DNA from: Parabacteroides bouchesdurhonensis
GTDB lineage: Bacteria; Bacteroidota; Bacteroidia; Bacteroidales; Tannerellaceae
DNA: 64,000 nt
Reading direction: 5' to 3'
Assembly (NCBI RefSeq): GCF_900186615.1
Contig: NZ_LT896588.1
Location: 990,406-1,054,405 of the forward strand
In this document: positions 1-8,419 of the stretch, one piece after another
How positions within the stretch are numbered: the stretch's first letter is position 1
Layout: each line of letters starts with the position of its first letter
Program-made: the position numbers and the translations under genes
The notes under the pieces: generated by a model
Databases searched by the model: none
Seen by the model: only the letters and a program-made list of their open reading frames with translations
What the model was told of the DNA's origin: nothing

Positions 1-47
1 AACAAGCTTTTTCTGTATAGAGTTTTCCGTATATCGCATTAAATCAC

Positions 48-55
48 TACTTTTG
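48..55 (+). promoter_or_regulatory. Bacteroidetes -7 box before the transglutaminase gene
   Basis: TACTTTTG matches the Bacteroidetes -7 consensus TAnnTTTG and lies 20 bases before the ATG at 76. A T-rich stretch at 22-26 is at -33 distance but is not a clean TTTG. Confidence 0.5.
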
Positions 56-75
56 CCACATATATAATTCGCTTT

Positions 76-2739
76 ATGAACAAAAAACATCTATTTACAC
101 TACTGTGTGCTCTTCTATTAATAACAAGCTGTAACCAGCAGGAGCACTTTATTACCAATAACGCTTACAGAGCAGAAGTAGAGAAAGACTTCCAAGCCAA
201 ACAAGCAGCCTTACCGAACGGCAATCTGTTCGATGTATTTAATGAACAAATGACTCCGAAAGAAAAAGAGGCGCTTACCTTCATGTATGCTTACATGCCT
301 ATCGGAGATATAACAGACTATAACGGTGATTTCTATTTAGAGAATATCCGTTCTTCGTTCCGTGCACAGAAAGAAATGCCTTGGGGCGACAGCATTCCGG
401 AAGATATATTCCGTCATTTTGTTCTTCCGGTACGTATTAACAATGAAAATCTGGATAACAGCCACATGATCTTTTATGACGAACTGAAAGACCGCGTTAA
501 GGATATGTCTTTATATGACGCTATACTGGAAGTAAATCATTGGTGTCATGAAAAAGTAATTTACACACCGTCGGACGGACGAACCAGTTCACCACTGGCT
601 TCGGTCAAGACGGCTTACGGACGTTGCGGTGAAGAGTCTACTTTTACGGTGGCTGCTCTTCGTTCCGTAGGTATTCCTGCCCGTCAGGTGTACACTCCGA
701 GATGGGCGCATACCGACGATAACCACGCATGGGTAGAAGCATGGGTAGACGGGAAATGGTATTTCCTGGGAGCTTGTGAGCCGGAACCGATACTGAATAT
801 GGGCTGGTTTAACGGGCCTGCATATCGTGGCATGTTGATGCACACAAAAGTGTTTGGTAAATATAACGGTCCGGAAGACGTTATGGAACGGACGGATGGA
901 TATACGGAAATCAATGTTATAGACAACTATGCCCCTTCGGCTAAAGCCGAAATCATTATTACCGACGTGGAAGGCAAGCCGGTGCAAGATGCAGAGGTGG
1001 AGTTTAAGATATATAATTATGCCGAGTTCTACTCGGTTGCACGTAAACAGACTGATGCCGAAGGCAAATGCTCTCTTTCTGCCGGCAAAGGAGACATGCT
1101 TGTCTGGGCAAGTAAAGACGGCAAGTTTGGTTATAGCAAAGTTTCTTTCGGCAAAGACGGTAGTATAACGATCAAGTTGGATAAAATGCCGGGCGATGCC
1201 ATTGATATGGTATCACTGGATATTGTTCCGCCGATAGACGGTTCTATACCGGCCAACGTAACCGAAGAACAAAAAGAAGCGAATGCCAAGCGTTTGCTGG
1301 AGGAAGACGCTATCCGTAATAAATATGTAGCGACTTTCTACACGGAAGACAAAGCGGAAGCCCTTGCTAAGGAGTTAGGAGCAGACCCCAACCTGACCGT
1401 CAAGTATATGCTGGCAAGTCGTGGCAATTACAATGAAATAGAGAAGTTCCTTCGTGAGACTCCTGCCGATAAGCGTGCACAGGCAATCGCTTTGCTGGGC
1501 GTCATCTCTTCTAAAGACGTTCGCGACACTCCGGCTTCGGTATTGGCAGACCATTTGAATAATACGCCTCAATCGGATAGTGAACTATATACAGAATACA
1601 TCATGAATCCGCGCGTGGCTCTGGAATTCCTTACGCCGTATAAGAGCTTCTTTGCCGCAAATGTAGATCCGGCGTTTGCAAAACAAGCAAAGGATGATCC
1701 GCAAGTATTGGTTCAATGGGTAAAGGATAGTATTTCCATAAACAACGCGCTGAACCCTCAGCGAATATCCATCATGCCGATTGGTGTATGGAAAGCACGC
1801 GTGGCGGATATAAATTCAAGAGACATTTTCTTTGTCGCTTTAGCCCGCAGCTTAGGTATTCCGGCTCGCATTGAACCGGTTGCCCGTAAAGTGCAATACA
1901 ATAAAGAAGGACAATGGGTGGATGTAGACTTTGAAGCCGCAGCACCGGTTAATACTAAATATGGTAAAGTGGTTGCTTCTTACACGCCTATCAAAGCTTT
2001 GCAAGACCCGAAATATTTTAGCCATTTCACGATTGCGAAAGTATTACCGAACGGCAAACTGCAAACCTTGAATTTTGAATCCGGCAATGGAGCCGATATG
2101 GGAACAGGCGATACCTGGAGCGCTTTGCTCAAGAAGCCGATGACGCTTGATGCCGGCAACTATGTATTGGTTACCGGAACGCGTATGGCAAACGGCAGTG
2201 TATTGTCTGAAATGACTTTCTTCAAAGTGGAAGAAGGCAAGACCACACCCATCAAACTGGAAATGCGAGAGAATAAAGATGAAGTACAGGTGATAGGCAA
2301 CTTCAATTCCGAAGACAAATTCATCCGAGCCGATAATGGTGAAGAAACAAGTGTACTGGCAACCACCGGACGCGGCTATTATGTCGTAGCTATTCTGGGC
2401 GCTCGCCAAGAACCCACCAATCATGCCATGCGTGACATAGCAGCCGTTAAGAGTGAATTGGAAGAATGGGGACGCGGCATGGTTTTGCTTTTCCCGGACG
2501 AAAAGGGTTACAAGAACTTCGATCCGAAGGAATTCGGAGAATTGCCCAATACAATCACTTACGGCATTGACATCGACAACGCAATCCAGAAGGAAATAGC
2601 CGATGCTATGAAGCTGCCGCAATCCAATACATTGCCCATCTTTATCATAGCCGACACGTTTAACCGGGTTGTATTCGTATCCCAGGGCTATACGATTGGT
2701 TTGGGTGATCAGCTAATGAAAGTGATACATAAATTGTAA
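76..2739 (+). CDS. Transglutaminase-like domain lipoprotein
   Basis: This 887-residue protein starts with a lipoprotein signal (ITSC, Cys19), so it should be anchored in the envelope. Residues about 140-240 form a transglutaminase-like (papain-fold) domain: the Cys184 region reads GRCGEES and the His217 region DDNHAWVEAW. A segment at about 295-370 looks like an Ig-like or carboxypeptidase-regulatory beta domain. A second stretch, FVALARSLGIPARIEP near 593-608, echoes the first domain without its cysteine. The C-terminal 130 residues may be thioredoxin-like. Large proteins of this kind are common in Bacteroidales and their substrates are unknown. It could be a protease or peptidase rather than a cross-linking enzyme. 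It appears to be a single-gene unit followed by a repeat array. Confidence 0.82.
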   Translation: MNKKHLFTLLCALLLITSCNQQEHFITNNAYRAEVEKDFQAKQAALPNGNLFDVFNEQMTPKEKEALTFMYAYMPIGDITDYNGDFYLENIRSSFRAQKEMPWGDSIPEDIFRHFVLPVRINNENLDNSHMIFYDELKDRVKDMSLYDAILEVNHWCHEKVIYTPSDGRTSSPLASVKTAYGRCGEESTFTVAALRSVGIPARQVYTPRWAHTDDNHAWVEAWVDGKWYFLGACEPEPILNMGWFNGPAYRGMLMHTKVFGKYNGPEDVMERTDGYTEINVIDNYAPSAKAEIIITDVEGKPVQDAEVEFKIYNYAEFYSVARKQTDAEGKCSLSAGKGDMLVWASKDGKFGYSKVSFGKDGSITIKLDKMPGDAIDMVSLDIVPPIDGSIPANVTEEQKEANAKRLLEEDAIRNKYVATFYTEDKAEALAKELGADPNLTVKYMLASRGNYNEIEKFLRETPADKRAQAIALLGVISSKDVRDTPASVLADHLNNTPQSDSELYTEYIMNPRVALEFLTPYKSFFAANVDPAFAKQAKDDPQVLVQWVKDSISINNALNPQRISIMPIGVWKARVADINSRDIFFVALARSLGIPARIEPVARKVQYNKEGQWVDVDFEAAAPVNTKYGKVVASYTPIKALQDPKYFSHFTIAKVLPNGKLQTLNFESGNGADMGTGDTWSALLKKPMTLDAGNYVLVTGTRMANGSVLSEMTFFKVEEGKTTPIKLEMRENKDEVQVIGNFNSEDKFIRADNGEETSVLATTGRGYYVVAILGARQEPTNHAMRDIAAVKSELEEWGRGMVLLFPDEKGYKNFDPKEFGELPNTITYGIDIDNAIQKEIADAMKLPQSNTLPIFIIADTFNRVVFVSQGYTIGLGDQLMKVIHKL

Positions 2740-2758
2740 TCGAATTTTACTGCATATT

Positions 2759-2878
2759 CAGTAATGCTCTTACCGCGTACACGGTAAGACCTTTGCGGCG
2801 TACACGGTAAGACCTTTGCGGCGTACACGGTAAGAGCATTACTGTTATAACGGTAACGCCCTTGCTGTGTAAACGCCA
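2759..2878. repeat. 23-bp tandem repeat array bounded by a 17-bp inverted repeat
   Basis: The decamer GCGTACACGG occurs at 2775, 2798 and 2821, an exact 23-base period, and degenerate copies continue to about 2878. The 17-mer CAGTAATGCTCTTACCG (2759-2775) is matched by its exact reverse complement at 2828-2844. The transcript could fold into a long hairpin downstream of the transglutaminase gene, but there is no T-tract typical of an intrinsic terminator. Confidence 0.85.
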
Positions 2879-3010
2879 AAACGAAGTTAGGTAAAAGCCC
2901 GTCAGACAGCCTCTTCCCCCTTATTATTTTCACACAATTGTAACACCTGTTTCACCCTGCTGAAATACGGCTACCGTTACTTTGTATTCACAAAATAATA
3001 AGACGCAAAG

Positions 3011-3829
3011 ATGAAAAAGACAATTATTCTGGCTGCTATGGCAGCTTATATGTTTACAACAAACGTATTTGCTCAAAAGATTAAAGGAAGTGACACCTGC
3101 CTTCCTGTAACCCAAAGCGAAGCCGAAAGTTTTATGAATAAAAACAAAGGGGCGAGTGTTACGGTAACCGGCGGAGGATCAGGTGTTGGAATATCCGCAT
3201 TAATGGAAGGAACTACCGACATTGCGATGTCTTCCCGTAAAATAAAATTCGATGAAAAGGTTCGCATGCAAGAAGCAGGAAAAGCACCTAAAGAAGTAGT
3301 AATTGCTTACGATGCATTAGCCGTTGTTGTACATCCATCAAACAAAGTATCTAACCTCACACGCGAACAGCTAGAAGGTATCTTTACCGGAAAAATAAAG
3401 AACTGGAAAGAAGTAGGTGGCGCCGATATGAAAATAGTAGCCTACTCACGTGAAACGTCTTCCGGAACTTATGAATTCTTCAAAGAAAATGTATTAAAGA
3501 ATAAAAATTACATGAACGGTATCCTCAGCATGCCGGCAACAGGAGCTATTATCCAGAGTGTAAGCCAAACAAAAGGGGCTATCGGCTATGTAGGACTTGC
3601 CTACATTAATAAGGATGTAAAGCCTGTCCATGTATCTTATGATGCCGGTAAAACGTATACCGAACCATCTATGGAAAATGCAAAAAATAAAACATATCCT
3701 ATCGTACGCCCATTATTCTATTACTACGAAACAAAGAATGCAAACAAAGTAAAACCTTTTATAGATTACGTACTTTCGTCCGAAGGACAAGCCATTGTAA
3801 AAAAGATAGGCTATATACCTGTAAAATAA
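3011..3829 (+). CDS. pstS: PstS-like phosphate-binding protein
   Basis: This 272-residue protein has an N-terminal signal peptide cleaved after about residue 21 (NVFAQ). The early KGSDT loop and the TGGGSGVGISAL loop are typical of the PstS/PBP-like ligand site, followed by the DIAMSSR and SRETSSGTYEFF segments that contact phosphate in the family. It would bind phosphate in the periplasm. No pstC, pstA, pstB or phoU lies next to it, so it is either a stand-alone copy or works with a transporter encoded elsewhere. The upstream gap has only an imperfect -7 box (TTACTTTG at 2977-2984). A hairpin at 3831 follows the stop. Confidence 0.88.
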   Translation: MKKTIILAAMAAYMFTTNVFAQKIKGSDTCLPVTQSEAESFMNKNKGASVTVTGGGSGVGISALMEGTTDIAMSSRKIKFDEKVRMQEAGKAPKEVVIAYDALAVVVHPSNKVSNLTREQLEGIFTGKIKNWKEVGGADMKIVAYSRETSSGTYEFFKENVLKNKNYMNGILSMPATGAIIQSVSQTKGAIGYVGLAYINKDVKPVHVSYDAGKTYTEPSMENAKNKTYPIVRPLFYYYETKNANKVKPFIDYVLSSEGQAIVKKIGYIPVK

Positions 3830-3830
3830 G

Positions 3831-3851
3831 TATAAAAGACTTTCTTTTATA
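3831..3851 (+). terminator. Hairpin after the PstS gene
   Basis: TATAAAAGA and its exact reverse complement TCTTTTATA are separated by three bases, directly after the pstS stop codon. The stem is AT-only apart from one pair, so terminator strength is uncertain. Confidence 0.45.
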
Positions 3852-3908
3852 AACTGAATTGATTCTACTGCACAACCATAATTATTTTGTGCAATAATAT
3901 TGGTCTGT

Positions 3909-3942
3909 TTTGTGCATTTAATAGGATATTATTCTACCTTTG
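3909..3942 (+). promoter_or_regulatory. Promoter of the nitronate monooxygenase gene
   Basis: TTTG at 3909-3912 and TACCTTTG at 3935-3942 are separated by 22 bases, close to the Bacteroidetes -33/-7 arrangement. This supports the ATG at 3971 as start rather than the upstream in-frame ATG at 3887, which lies before the promoter. Confidence 0.65.
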
Positions 3943-3970
3943 TAACGTTATTTACAAACTATCTTATTTA

Positions 3971-5038
3971 ATGAAGACATTGACAATCGGGGATCTTAAA
4001 GCCCGTATCCCAATTATCCAAGGTGGGATGGGCGTAGGAATTTCCCTATCCGGCTTAGCCTCAGCCGTTGCAAACGAAGGTGGAATCGGCGTAATCTCCG
4101 CCGCCGGTCTCGGACTTTTATACAAAAAATTATCTCCCAATTACACTGAAGCAGGTAATCTCGGTCTGGCAGAAGAAATTCGCAAAGCACGTGAGAAAGC
4201 AAAAGGTATTATCGGTGTAAATGTGATGGTTGCTCTCTCCGATTTTGCAGAATTGGTGAAAACCAGTATCGCAGAAAAGGTGGATATTATTTTTAGCGGT
4301 GCAGGTCTACCATTGGACCTTCCTGCGTTTCTCAAGAAAGACAGTGTAACAAAATTGGTACCTATCGTATCGAGTGCACGTGCCATACGTATTATTTGCG
4401 AAAAATGGAAAAACAATTATGACTATCTCCCCGATGCCGTTGTGCTGGAAGGCCCTAAAGCCGGCGGACACCTTGGCTATAAGGAGAATCAATTGGAAGA
4501 CGAACATTTTTCATTAGAAGAACTTTTACCTCAGGTGGTAGAAGAAGTTTCACACTTCGAAAAGAAGTACGATAAGAAGATCCCGGTAATTGCAGCAGGA
4601 GGCATTTACACAGGTGAAGATATCAAACGCGTGATGGACCTTGGAGCATCTGGCGTTCAGTTAGGAACACGCTTCGTTACAACAAACGAGTGCGATGCCT
4701 CGGAAGCTTTTAAAGAAAGCTACATAAAGGCTGAGGAAAAAGACATTGAAATAATCAAAAGTCCGGTCGGTATGCCGGGCCGGGCTATTCATTGCAACTT
4801 CCTCGACAAGGTAAAACAAGGGATCAAACAGCCCAAAGCCTGTCCTTTTAATTGTATCAAGACATGTGATATATCACGCAGTCCGTATTGTATTGTGACC
4901 GCTTTATATAACGCATTCAAAGGTAATTTTGAAAATGGATATGCTTTTGCAGGCAGTAATGCCTGGAGAGCCAGCCGGATCACATCCGTTAAGGAAACTA
5001 TTTCAGAATTAATAAATGAATGGAAGGCTAAAATGTAA
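3971..5038 (+). CDS. Nitronate monooxygenase / FabK-like flavoprotein
   Basis: The chosen start gives 355 residues beginning MKTLTIGDL; the 28-codon longer version would begin ahead of the promoter. The fold is a flavin-binding TIM barrel of the nitronate monooxygenase/2-nitropropane dioxygenase family. The IIQGGMGVGIS start, the EGPKAGGHLG motif and the late AAGGIYTG and GASGVQLGTRF phosphate-binding segments are all visible. Family members oxidise alkyl nitronates or act as enoyl-ACP reductases (FabK), and sequence alone does not separate these. The C-terminal third contains a cysteine-rich segment (CPFNCIKTCD), which many Bacteroidales homologues have and which might bind a metal. It is transcribed alone and ends at a shared bidirectional terminator. 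Confidence 0.85.
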   Translation: MKTLTIGDLKARIPIIQGGMGVGISLSGLASAVANEGGIGVISAAGLGLLYKKLSPNYTEAGNLGLAEEIRKAREKAKGIIGVNVMVALSDFAELVKTSIAEKVDIIFSGAGLPLDLPAFLKKDSVTKLVPIVSSARAIRIICEKWKNNYDYLPDAVVLEGPKAGGHLGYKENQLEDEHFSLEELLPQVVEEVSHFEKKYDKKIPVIAAGGIYTGEDIKRVMDLGASGVQLGTRFVTTNECDASEAFKESYIKAEEKDIEIIKSPVGMPGRAIHCNFLDKVKQGIKQPKACPFNCIKTCDISRSPYCIVTALYNAFKGNFENGYAFAGSNAWRASRITSVKETISELINEWKAKM

Positions 5039-5065
5039 AACCTGATTTAAAAGGTGAAGTAAATA

Positions 5066-5127
5066 AAAAAGGCATCGTTTACACAAATTTCCGTAAAAGG
5101 AAGAATTGCTGTAAACGATGTCTTTTT
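5066..5127. terminator. Bidirectional terminator between convergent genes
   Basis: Arms at 5066-5083 and 5110-5127 are complementary over 18 bases with one G-U pair, and end in A-run/T-run tails on both sides. The loop contains a smaller TTTCC/GGAA hairpin. It serves the + strand nitronate monooxygenase gene and the minus-strand operon ending at 5145. Confidence 0.85.
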
Positions 5128-5144
5128 CATTTCTATTATGTTAT

Positions 5145-5747
5145 TTACTGGATATCTTTTAATTCTACCAGTTTATTAACAATAGCATAAATAGTAAGAC
5201 CGCTGGCACTATGAATCTGGAGCTTACGCGCAATATTACGACGGTGTGTAATGACAGTATGGGTAGAAAGAAACAGACGGTCTGCAATTTCACGGTTTGT
5301 CATTCCTTTCACTACACAAATAACTATCTCTTTTTCCCGAGAACTTAGCGTCTGCTGTTCATCATTTTCAGATACTTCGGGTATATCATCAACCAGTAAG
5401 CGTTCCAATTTTTGCTTGATCTCAGCCATATTATCATACAACCCTATCTGATCATCGTAAAAACGAAGTATTTGCGGATCGACAACACTACATAGTAAAG
5501 CGATACATTTCATTTCGGAGCATGTACTTTCATCTTTGATAGATTGCAAACCTGAGTAGCCTAATAATGCCGGATTTATAATTAATAATTCCGGCCTGTG
5601 TATTCGCAACGATTCTAATAAGTTTTCTACAGTACTTATTTCTGTAAGTTGAGTACGTAACCCCGGCAATTGTCGCAAAACAGTCTCCATACCACAACGA
5701 ATAATGGCAGATGGTTCGACAATAGCAATCTTCAACGTGGAATTCAT
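5145..5747 (-). CDS. LuxR-type regulator with degenerate receiver domain
   Basis: This 200-residue protein has an N-terminal receiver-like domain (about 1-120) and a C-terminal LuxR helix-turn-helix (about 135-198, LSSREKEIVICVVKGMTNREIA then THRRNIARKL). The receiver lacks the phospho-acceptor: the usual Asp at the end of strand 3 is Asn58 (LLIINPALLG), and the acidic pair is reduced to Glu11. It is probably not controlled by ordinary phosphorylation. It is the last gene of an eight-gene operon, two bases after the hemerythrin gene, so it is likely an autoregulator of that operon. It could act with the RIC-like protein as a redox- or NO-responsive switch (inference). Confidence 0.85.
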   Translation of the reverse strand: MNSTLKIAIVEPSAIIRCGMETVLRQLPGLRTQLTEISTVENLLESLRIHRPELLIINPALLGYSGLQSIKDESTCSEMKCIALLCSVVDPQILRFYDDQIGLYDNMAEIKQKLERLLVDDIPEVSENDEQQTLSSREKEIVICVVKGMTNREIADRLFLSTHTVITHRRNIARKLQIHSASGLTIYAIVNKLVELKDIQ

Positions 5748-5749
5748 TA

Positions 5750-6505
5750 CTATCGATTTAATTGTTTTTCCAAAGCCAAAATAGCAGGAACAAAGAGGTA
5801 ATCTTCTACATGATTATGAGAAGCCAAGTCTTGTTCAGTAGAAAATATATCAAATAAAACGCTATTCAATAAATAACTATCCTTTCCAGGATAATATTTA
5901 ATAAGAATATTTTTCAGTTCAGAAATCTTCATTTCTATCTGATCGTGTCGTTTTTTAAAGATCGTAATATTATACTTTGGGTCTTTCTTCCCTCTTAGCA
6001 AAGCACGTACATAAGGGAAAACATTTTTTTCTTCATATGACATGTGCTTGTTTACCTCTTCTGTATATTCATCAAAAAACTGCCTGATAACAAATGCGAC
6101 ATCTTTCGGACAATCAACAATAGCATCATCCAGTTTACGACGGATATGCGGCAAACGAAAATTCAGAAAATAGTCGTGAGCATTATGTAAATAGAGAATC
6201 AGCGATTCAATGGAAAGGCATTTATTGACATCAGTAATAGGCTCATTCTTATTTTCTATCAGAAAATTCACTACAGTAAGAAACGTACAAACATCCACGT
6301 CATTCTGCCGGCAAACTTCTCCTATATTCTTTTCACCAAAACCAAGGGCTATGCCAAAACGGCTCATTACAAGAACCATTGGATAGTTCTCACAAATCAG
6401 ATCACTCATTTTGTCTGTTTCCCGATATATACTATTCTTGTACATAGATTTTTTACTAACTTGTTTAGGTACTTGAATAGTCAAAGATACTTCTTTTTCC
6501 TCCAT
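5750..6505 (-). CDS. RIC/YtfE-like hemerythrin domain protein
   Basis: This 251-residue cytoplasmic protein resembles RIC/YtfE/ScdA. The N-terminal region (about 30-85) corresponds to the ScdA_N/DUF542 module, but the family's paired cysteines are replaced by a GFGEKN segment. The C-terminal four-helix region carries histidine/acid motifs expected of a di-iron hemerythrin site: HNAHDYF, HMSYEEKNVFPY, KKRHDQ and SHNHVEDYLFVP. Relatives repair iron-sulfur clusters after nitric oxide or peroxide stress or store and deliver iron. Tight coupling to the LuxR regulator suggests a sensor-regulator pair. The di-iron site is well supported by sequence; the physiological role is inferred. Confidence 0.8.
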   Translation of the reverse strand: MEEKEVSLTIQVPKQVSKKSMYKNSIYRETDKMSDLICENYPMVLVMSRFGIALGFGEKNIGEVCRQNDVDVCTFLTVVNFLIENKNEPITDVNKCLSIESLILYLHNAHDYFLNFRLPHIRRKLDDAIVDCPKDVAFVIRQFFDEYTEEVNKHMSYEEKNVFPYVRALLRGKKDPKYNITIFKKRHDQIEMKISELKNILIKYYPGKDSYLLNSVLFDIFSTEQDLASHNHVEDYLFVPAILALEKQLNR

Positions 6506-6534
6506 ATCCAGTGTATGTTATTAATATTTAGTAT

Positions 6535-7689
6535 TTACAAGGGAGCATAACGTTCGTCTTCAACAGGGATTATCGCCATACATTCAGTTTCTATCAGCCA
6601 ACCCGGACGACACACAGGAGCTAATACAATTAACTGCGGTAATTGAGGATAATGCTTTTCAAAATATTGTTTAACGACCAGATAATCCGCCGGATCCCGC
6701 AAATAAGTTATGGCCTGACAAATCGCTTCTGTTCCTGCCCCGGCCTCTTGCAGCAATACACAAATATTTTCCATCATCCGTTCCGTCTGTTGCAGGATAT
6801 CACCGGGATAAACAATTTCACCACGATTATCGATACTTGCCGTACCGGATATAAAGATATGGCGTCGGTCTCCATATGTTACAGATGTTCCCCGTTCAAA
6901 AGTCACTCCATATTCATAGGTTGGATTCAGATGAGTTGGAGCATAAAGAAATTGTATCTGCTCCGGTTGCAATCCATCAACAGCATAACTGTCCATTTGC
7001 ACAAGTACATTAGGATCAGCATGCCGTCCTTCAATGCCGGTACTGGAAATATAATGTGTCTTTTCCGTTAAATCTTGAGTCATAAAAACTTCTTTACGGG
7101 CTTTAACTACTCCGGCATAGTTCACATCCACATTTTGTACAAAAAACCAGGTACGGATGCAATTTCGTGCTAATGTACAATGCCGGCTCATCAATTGCAT
7201 GACATAATCATTAAACAATAACCTTGTTTGATATTCAGAATTAGAAGCCTTATTATAAGCACTTCCATTCCACAAATGACGATAACCATTATGTGCCGCT
7301 TCAAACAAGCCATTATCATACGTTTGCACCTGCATATTGCTTTGTAAATAAGTCCATAAAGCAATCTTAGTCCCATTAAGCGGAGGCTGTTGAACAATTG
7401 AAAGCGGACAAAAAGCATTTTCACACTCCCATTCCATTATTACATCAGCTTGATTAACCGCATCACTTAGAAAATAACGACGAAAAACAGGGATTGCTTT
7501 CCTTATCTCGTCTTCCTGCATAACAGCCGAATAAGCTTTTTGTAAACGTTCCAATTGGATATAAAAAGGTAGGCACGGATCTATTACGGAAGCCATCAAA
7601 TGGAATTCCGCCACACCCCCTTTCCCAATAAAACTATTGATTTGGATCTGTATGCTATTCTCTTCGTATATTTTTATTGAGTAATTCAT
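6535..7689 (-). CDS. Chorismatase/Rid-superfamily enzyme
   Basis: This 384-residue protein is built of two Rid (YjgF/RidA)-like halves, as in the chorismatase family (FkbO, Hyg5, XanB2). The STGIEGRH motif near 216 and the C-terminal segment with Arg361, Glu367 and Glu369 (CRPGWLIETE) fit the family; the Arg and Glu align with the active-site pair of RidA. Chorismatases hydrolyse chorismate to pyruvate plus hydroxybenzoate or dihydroxybenzoate-type products. Whether this one does, or is an imine deaminase, cannot be decided here. No signal peptide is seen, so it is cytoplasmic, in contrast to the exported products upstream. The gap to the preceding gene is six bases. Confidence 0.7.
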   Translation of the reverse strand: MNYSIKIYEENSIQIQINSFIGKGGVAEFHLMASVIDPCLPFYIQLERLQKAYSAVMQEDEIRKAIPVFRRYFLSDAVNQADVIMEWECENAFCPLSIVQQPPLNGTKIALWTYLQSNMQVQTYDNGLFEAAHNGYRHLWNGSAYNKASNSEYQTRLLFNDYVMQLMSRHCTLARNCIRTWFFVQNVDVNYAGVVKARKEVFMTQDLTEKTHYISSTGIEGRHADPNVLVQMDSYAVDGLQPEQIQFLYAPTHLNPTYEYGVTFERGTSVTYGDRRHIFISGTASIDNRGEIVYPGDILQQTERMMENICVLLQEAGAGTEAICQAITYLRDPADYLVVKQYFEKHYPQLPQLIVLAPVCRPGWLIETECMAIIPVEDERYAPL

Positions 7690-7695
7690 ATATTA

Positions 7696-8403
7696 TTAAT
7701 TGTCTTTGGCTCCTTGGGTTATCCATTCTTTAATAAGAGTTACCAGTTCATCCTGAGGAAGCACATCGGTATGATTGTAATCTACAATATCTTCCGTCAA
7801 AATATCCACCAAAAAACTTTGGGAAGGCATACCCGGCTCTATTCTATTTTTATTGGTAGCAGACAGGTTTGCTTTTACTTTTACCAAATTCATATAACTT
7901 TTGCCATCTGTCAGAGAAAGTCCGGCAGCAGCCTTATCTCCGGCTTCATGACAGGGCGCACAATAATTATCAAAAACCTGATGCTGTATTCTGTCAAATG
8001 AAGCAACATTAATCTGACTGATCGGTAATACCACATCTTCAGTTGCATTGCTAATATCGTAAGTATAATAATTATATATCAATTTACGCCCTTTCGTCAA
8101 AATCGAGATTCCTATTGTTCTTGCTTCTTCCGGCAATCCGTTCAAATCAAGTACAACAATATCATTTTCCGATTTTGGAACGGAGATTTGCTTTGACATA
8201 AGTGGATTCTCCGTATCGTTACCATAAGCGGCCAACACCATCTGATAAGCGGATGGCCAAGCCTTTAATCCACTAAAAGAAACTTCCATCGTTGCTTTAA
8301 GTCCTTCTGCTTCTCCTGTGCCTTCGGGATGTAAATCACCGTCATCACAGGAAATAAGCAAAAGGAACACAGCAAAAAATAATTTATATATAATCTTATT
8401 CAT
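7696..8403 (-). CDS. Cytochrome c-like lipoprotein
   Basis: The ATG at 8403 gives 235 residues starting MNKIIYKLFF with a lipobox ending LLLISC (Cys19); the upstream in-frame start at 8445 would add 14 residues before the signal. The C-terminal half holds one haem-binding CxxCH (Cys148, Cys151, His152, in NYCAPCHEAG) and a possible axial methionine in GMPSQ (Met192). The N-terminal half looks like a beta-sandwich. The residues after the acylated Cys are Asp-Asp, like the acidic lipoprotein-export signals of surface lipoproteins in Bacteroidetes. It probably passes electrons to or from the di-haem oxidoreductase encoded two genes upstream. Confidence 0.8.
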   Translation of the reverse strand: MNKIIYKLFFAVFLLLISCDDGDLHPEGTGEAEGLKATMEVSFSGLKAWPSAYQMVLAAYGNDTENPLMSKQISVPKSENDIVVLDLNGLPEEARTIGISILTKGRKLIYNYYTYDISNATEDVVLPISQINVASFDRIQHQVFDNYCAPCHEAGDKAAAGLSLTDGKSYMNLVKVKANLSATNKNRIEPGMPSQSFLVDILTEDIVDYNHTDVLPQDELVTLIKEWITQGAKDN

Positions 8404-8419
8404 TTTATTTTTCGTTATC

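Noticed and set aside
2044-2622. Open frame of 192 codons on the minus strand
   Set aside because: It is antisense to the transglutaminase-like gene, with low-quality composition and no domain; a shadow of the real gene.
2759-2844. Possible invertible phase-variation promoter
   Set aside because: The inverted repeats enclose only 52 bases of repeat sequence with no promoter, and no invertase gene is nearby; a hairpin or repeat array explains it better.
2759-2878. Possible CRISPR array
   Set aside because: The 23-base units are contiguous tandem repeats without unique spacers, and no cas genes are present.
3887-3970. 28-codon N-terminal extension of the nitronate monooxygenase
   Set aside because: The extension begins upstream of the promoter at 3909-3942 and does not match the family start.
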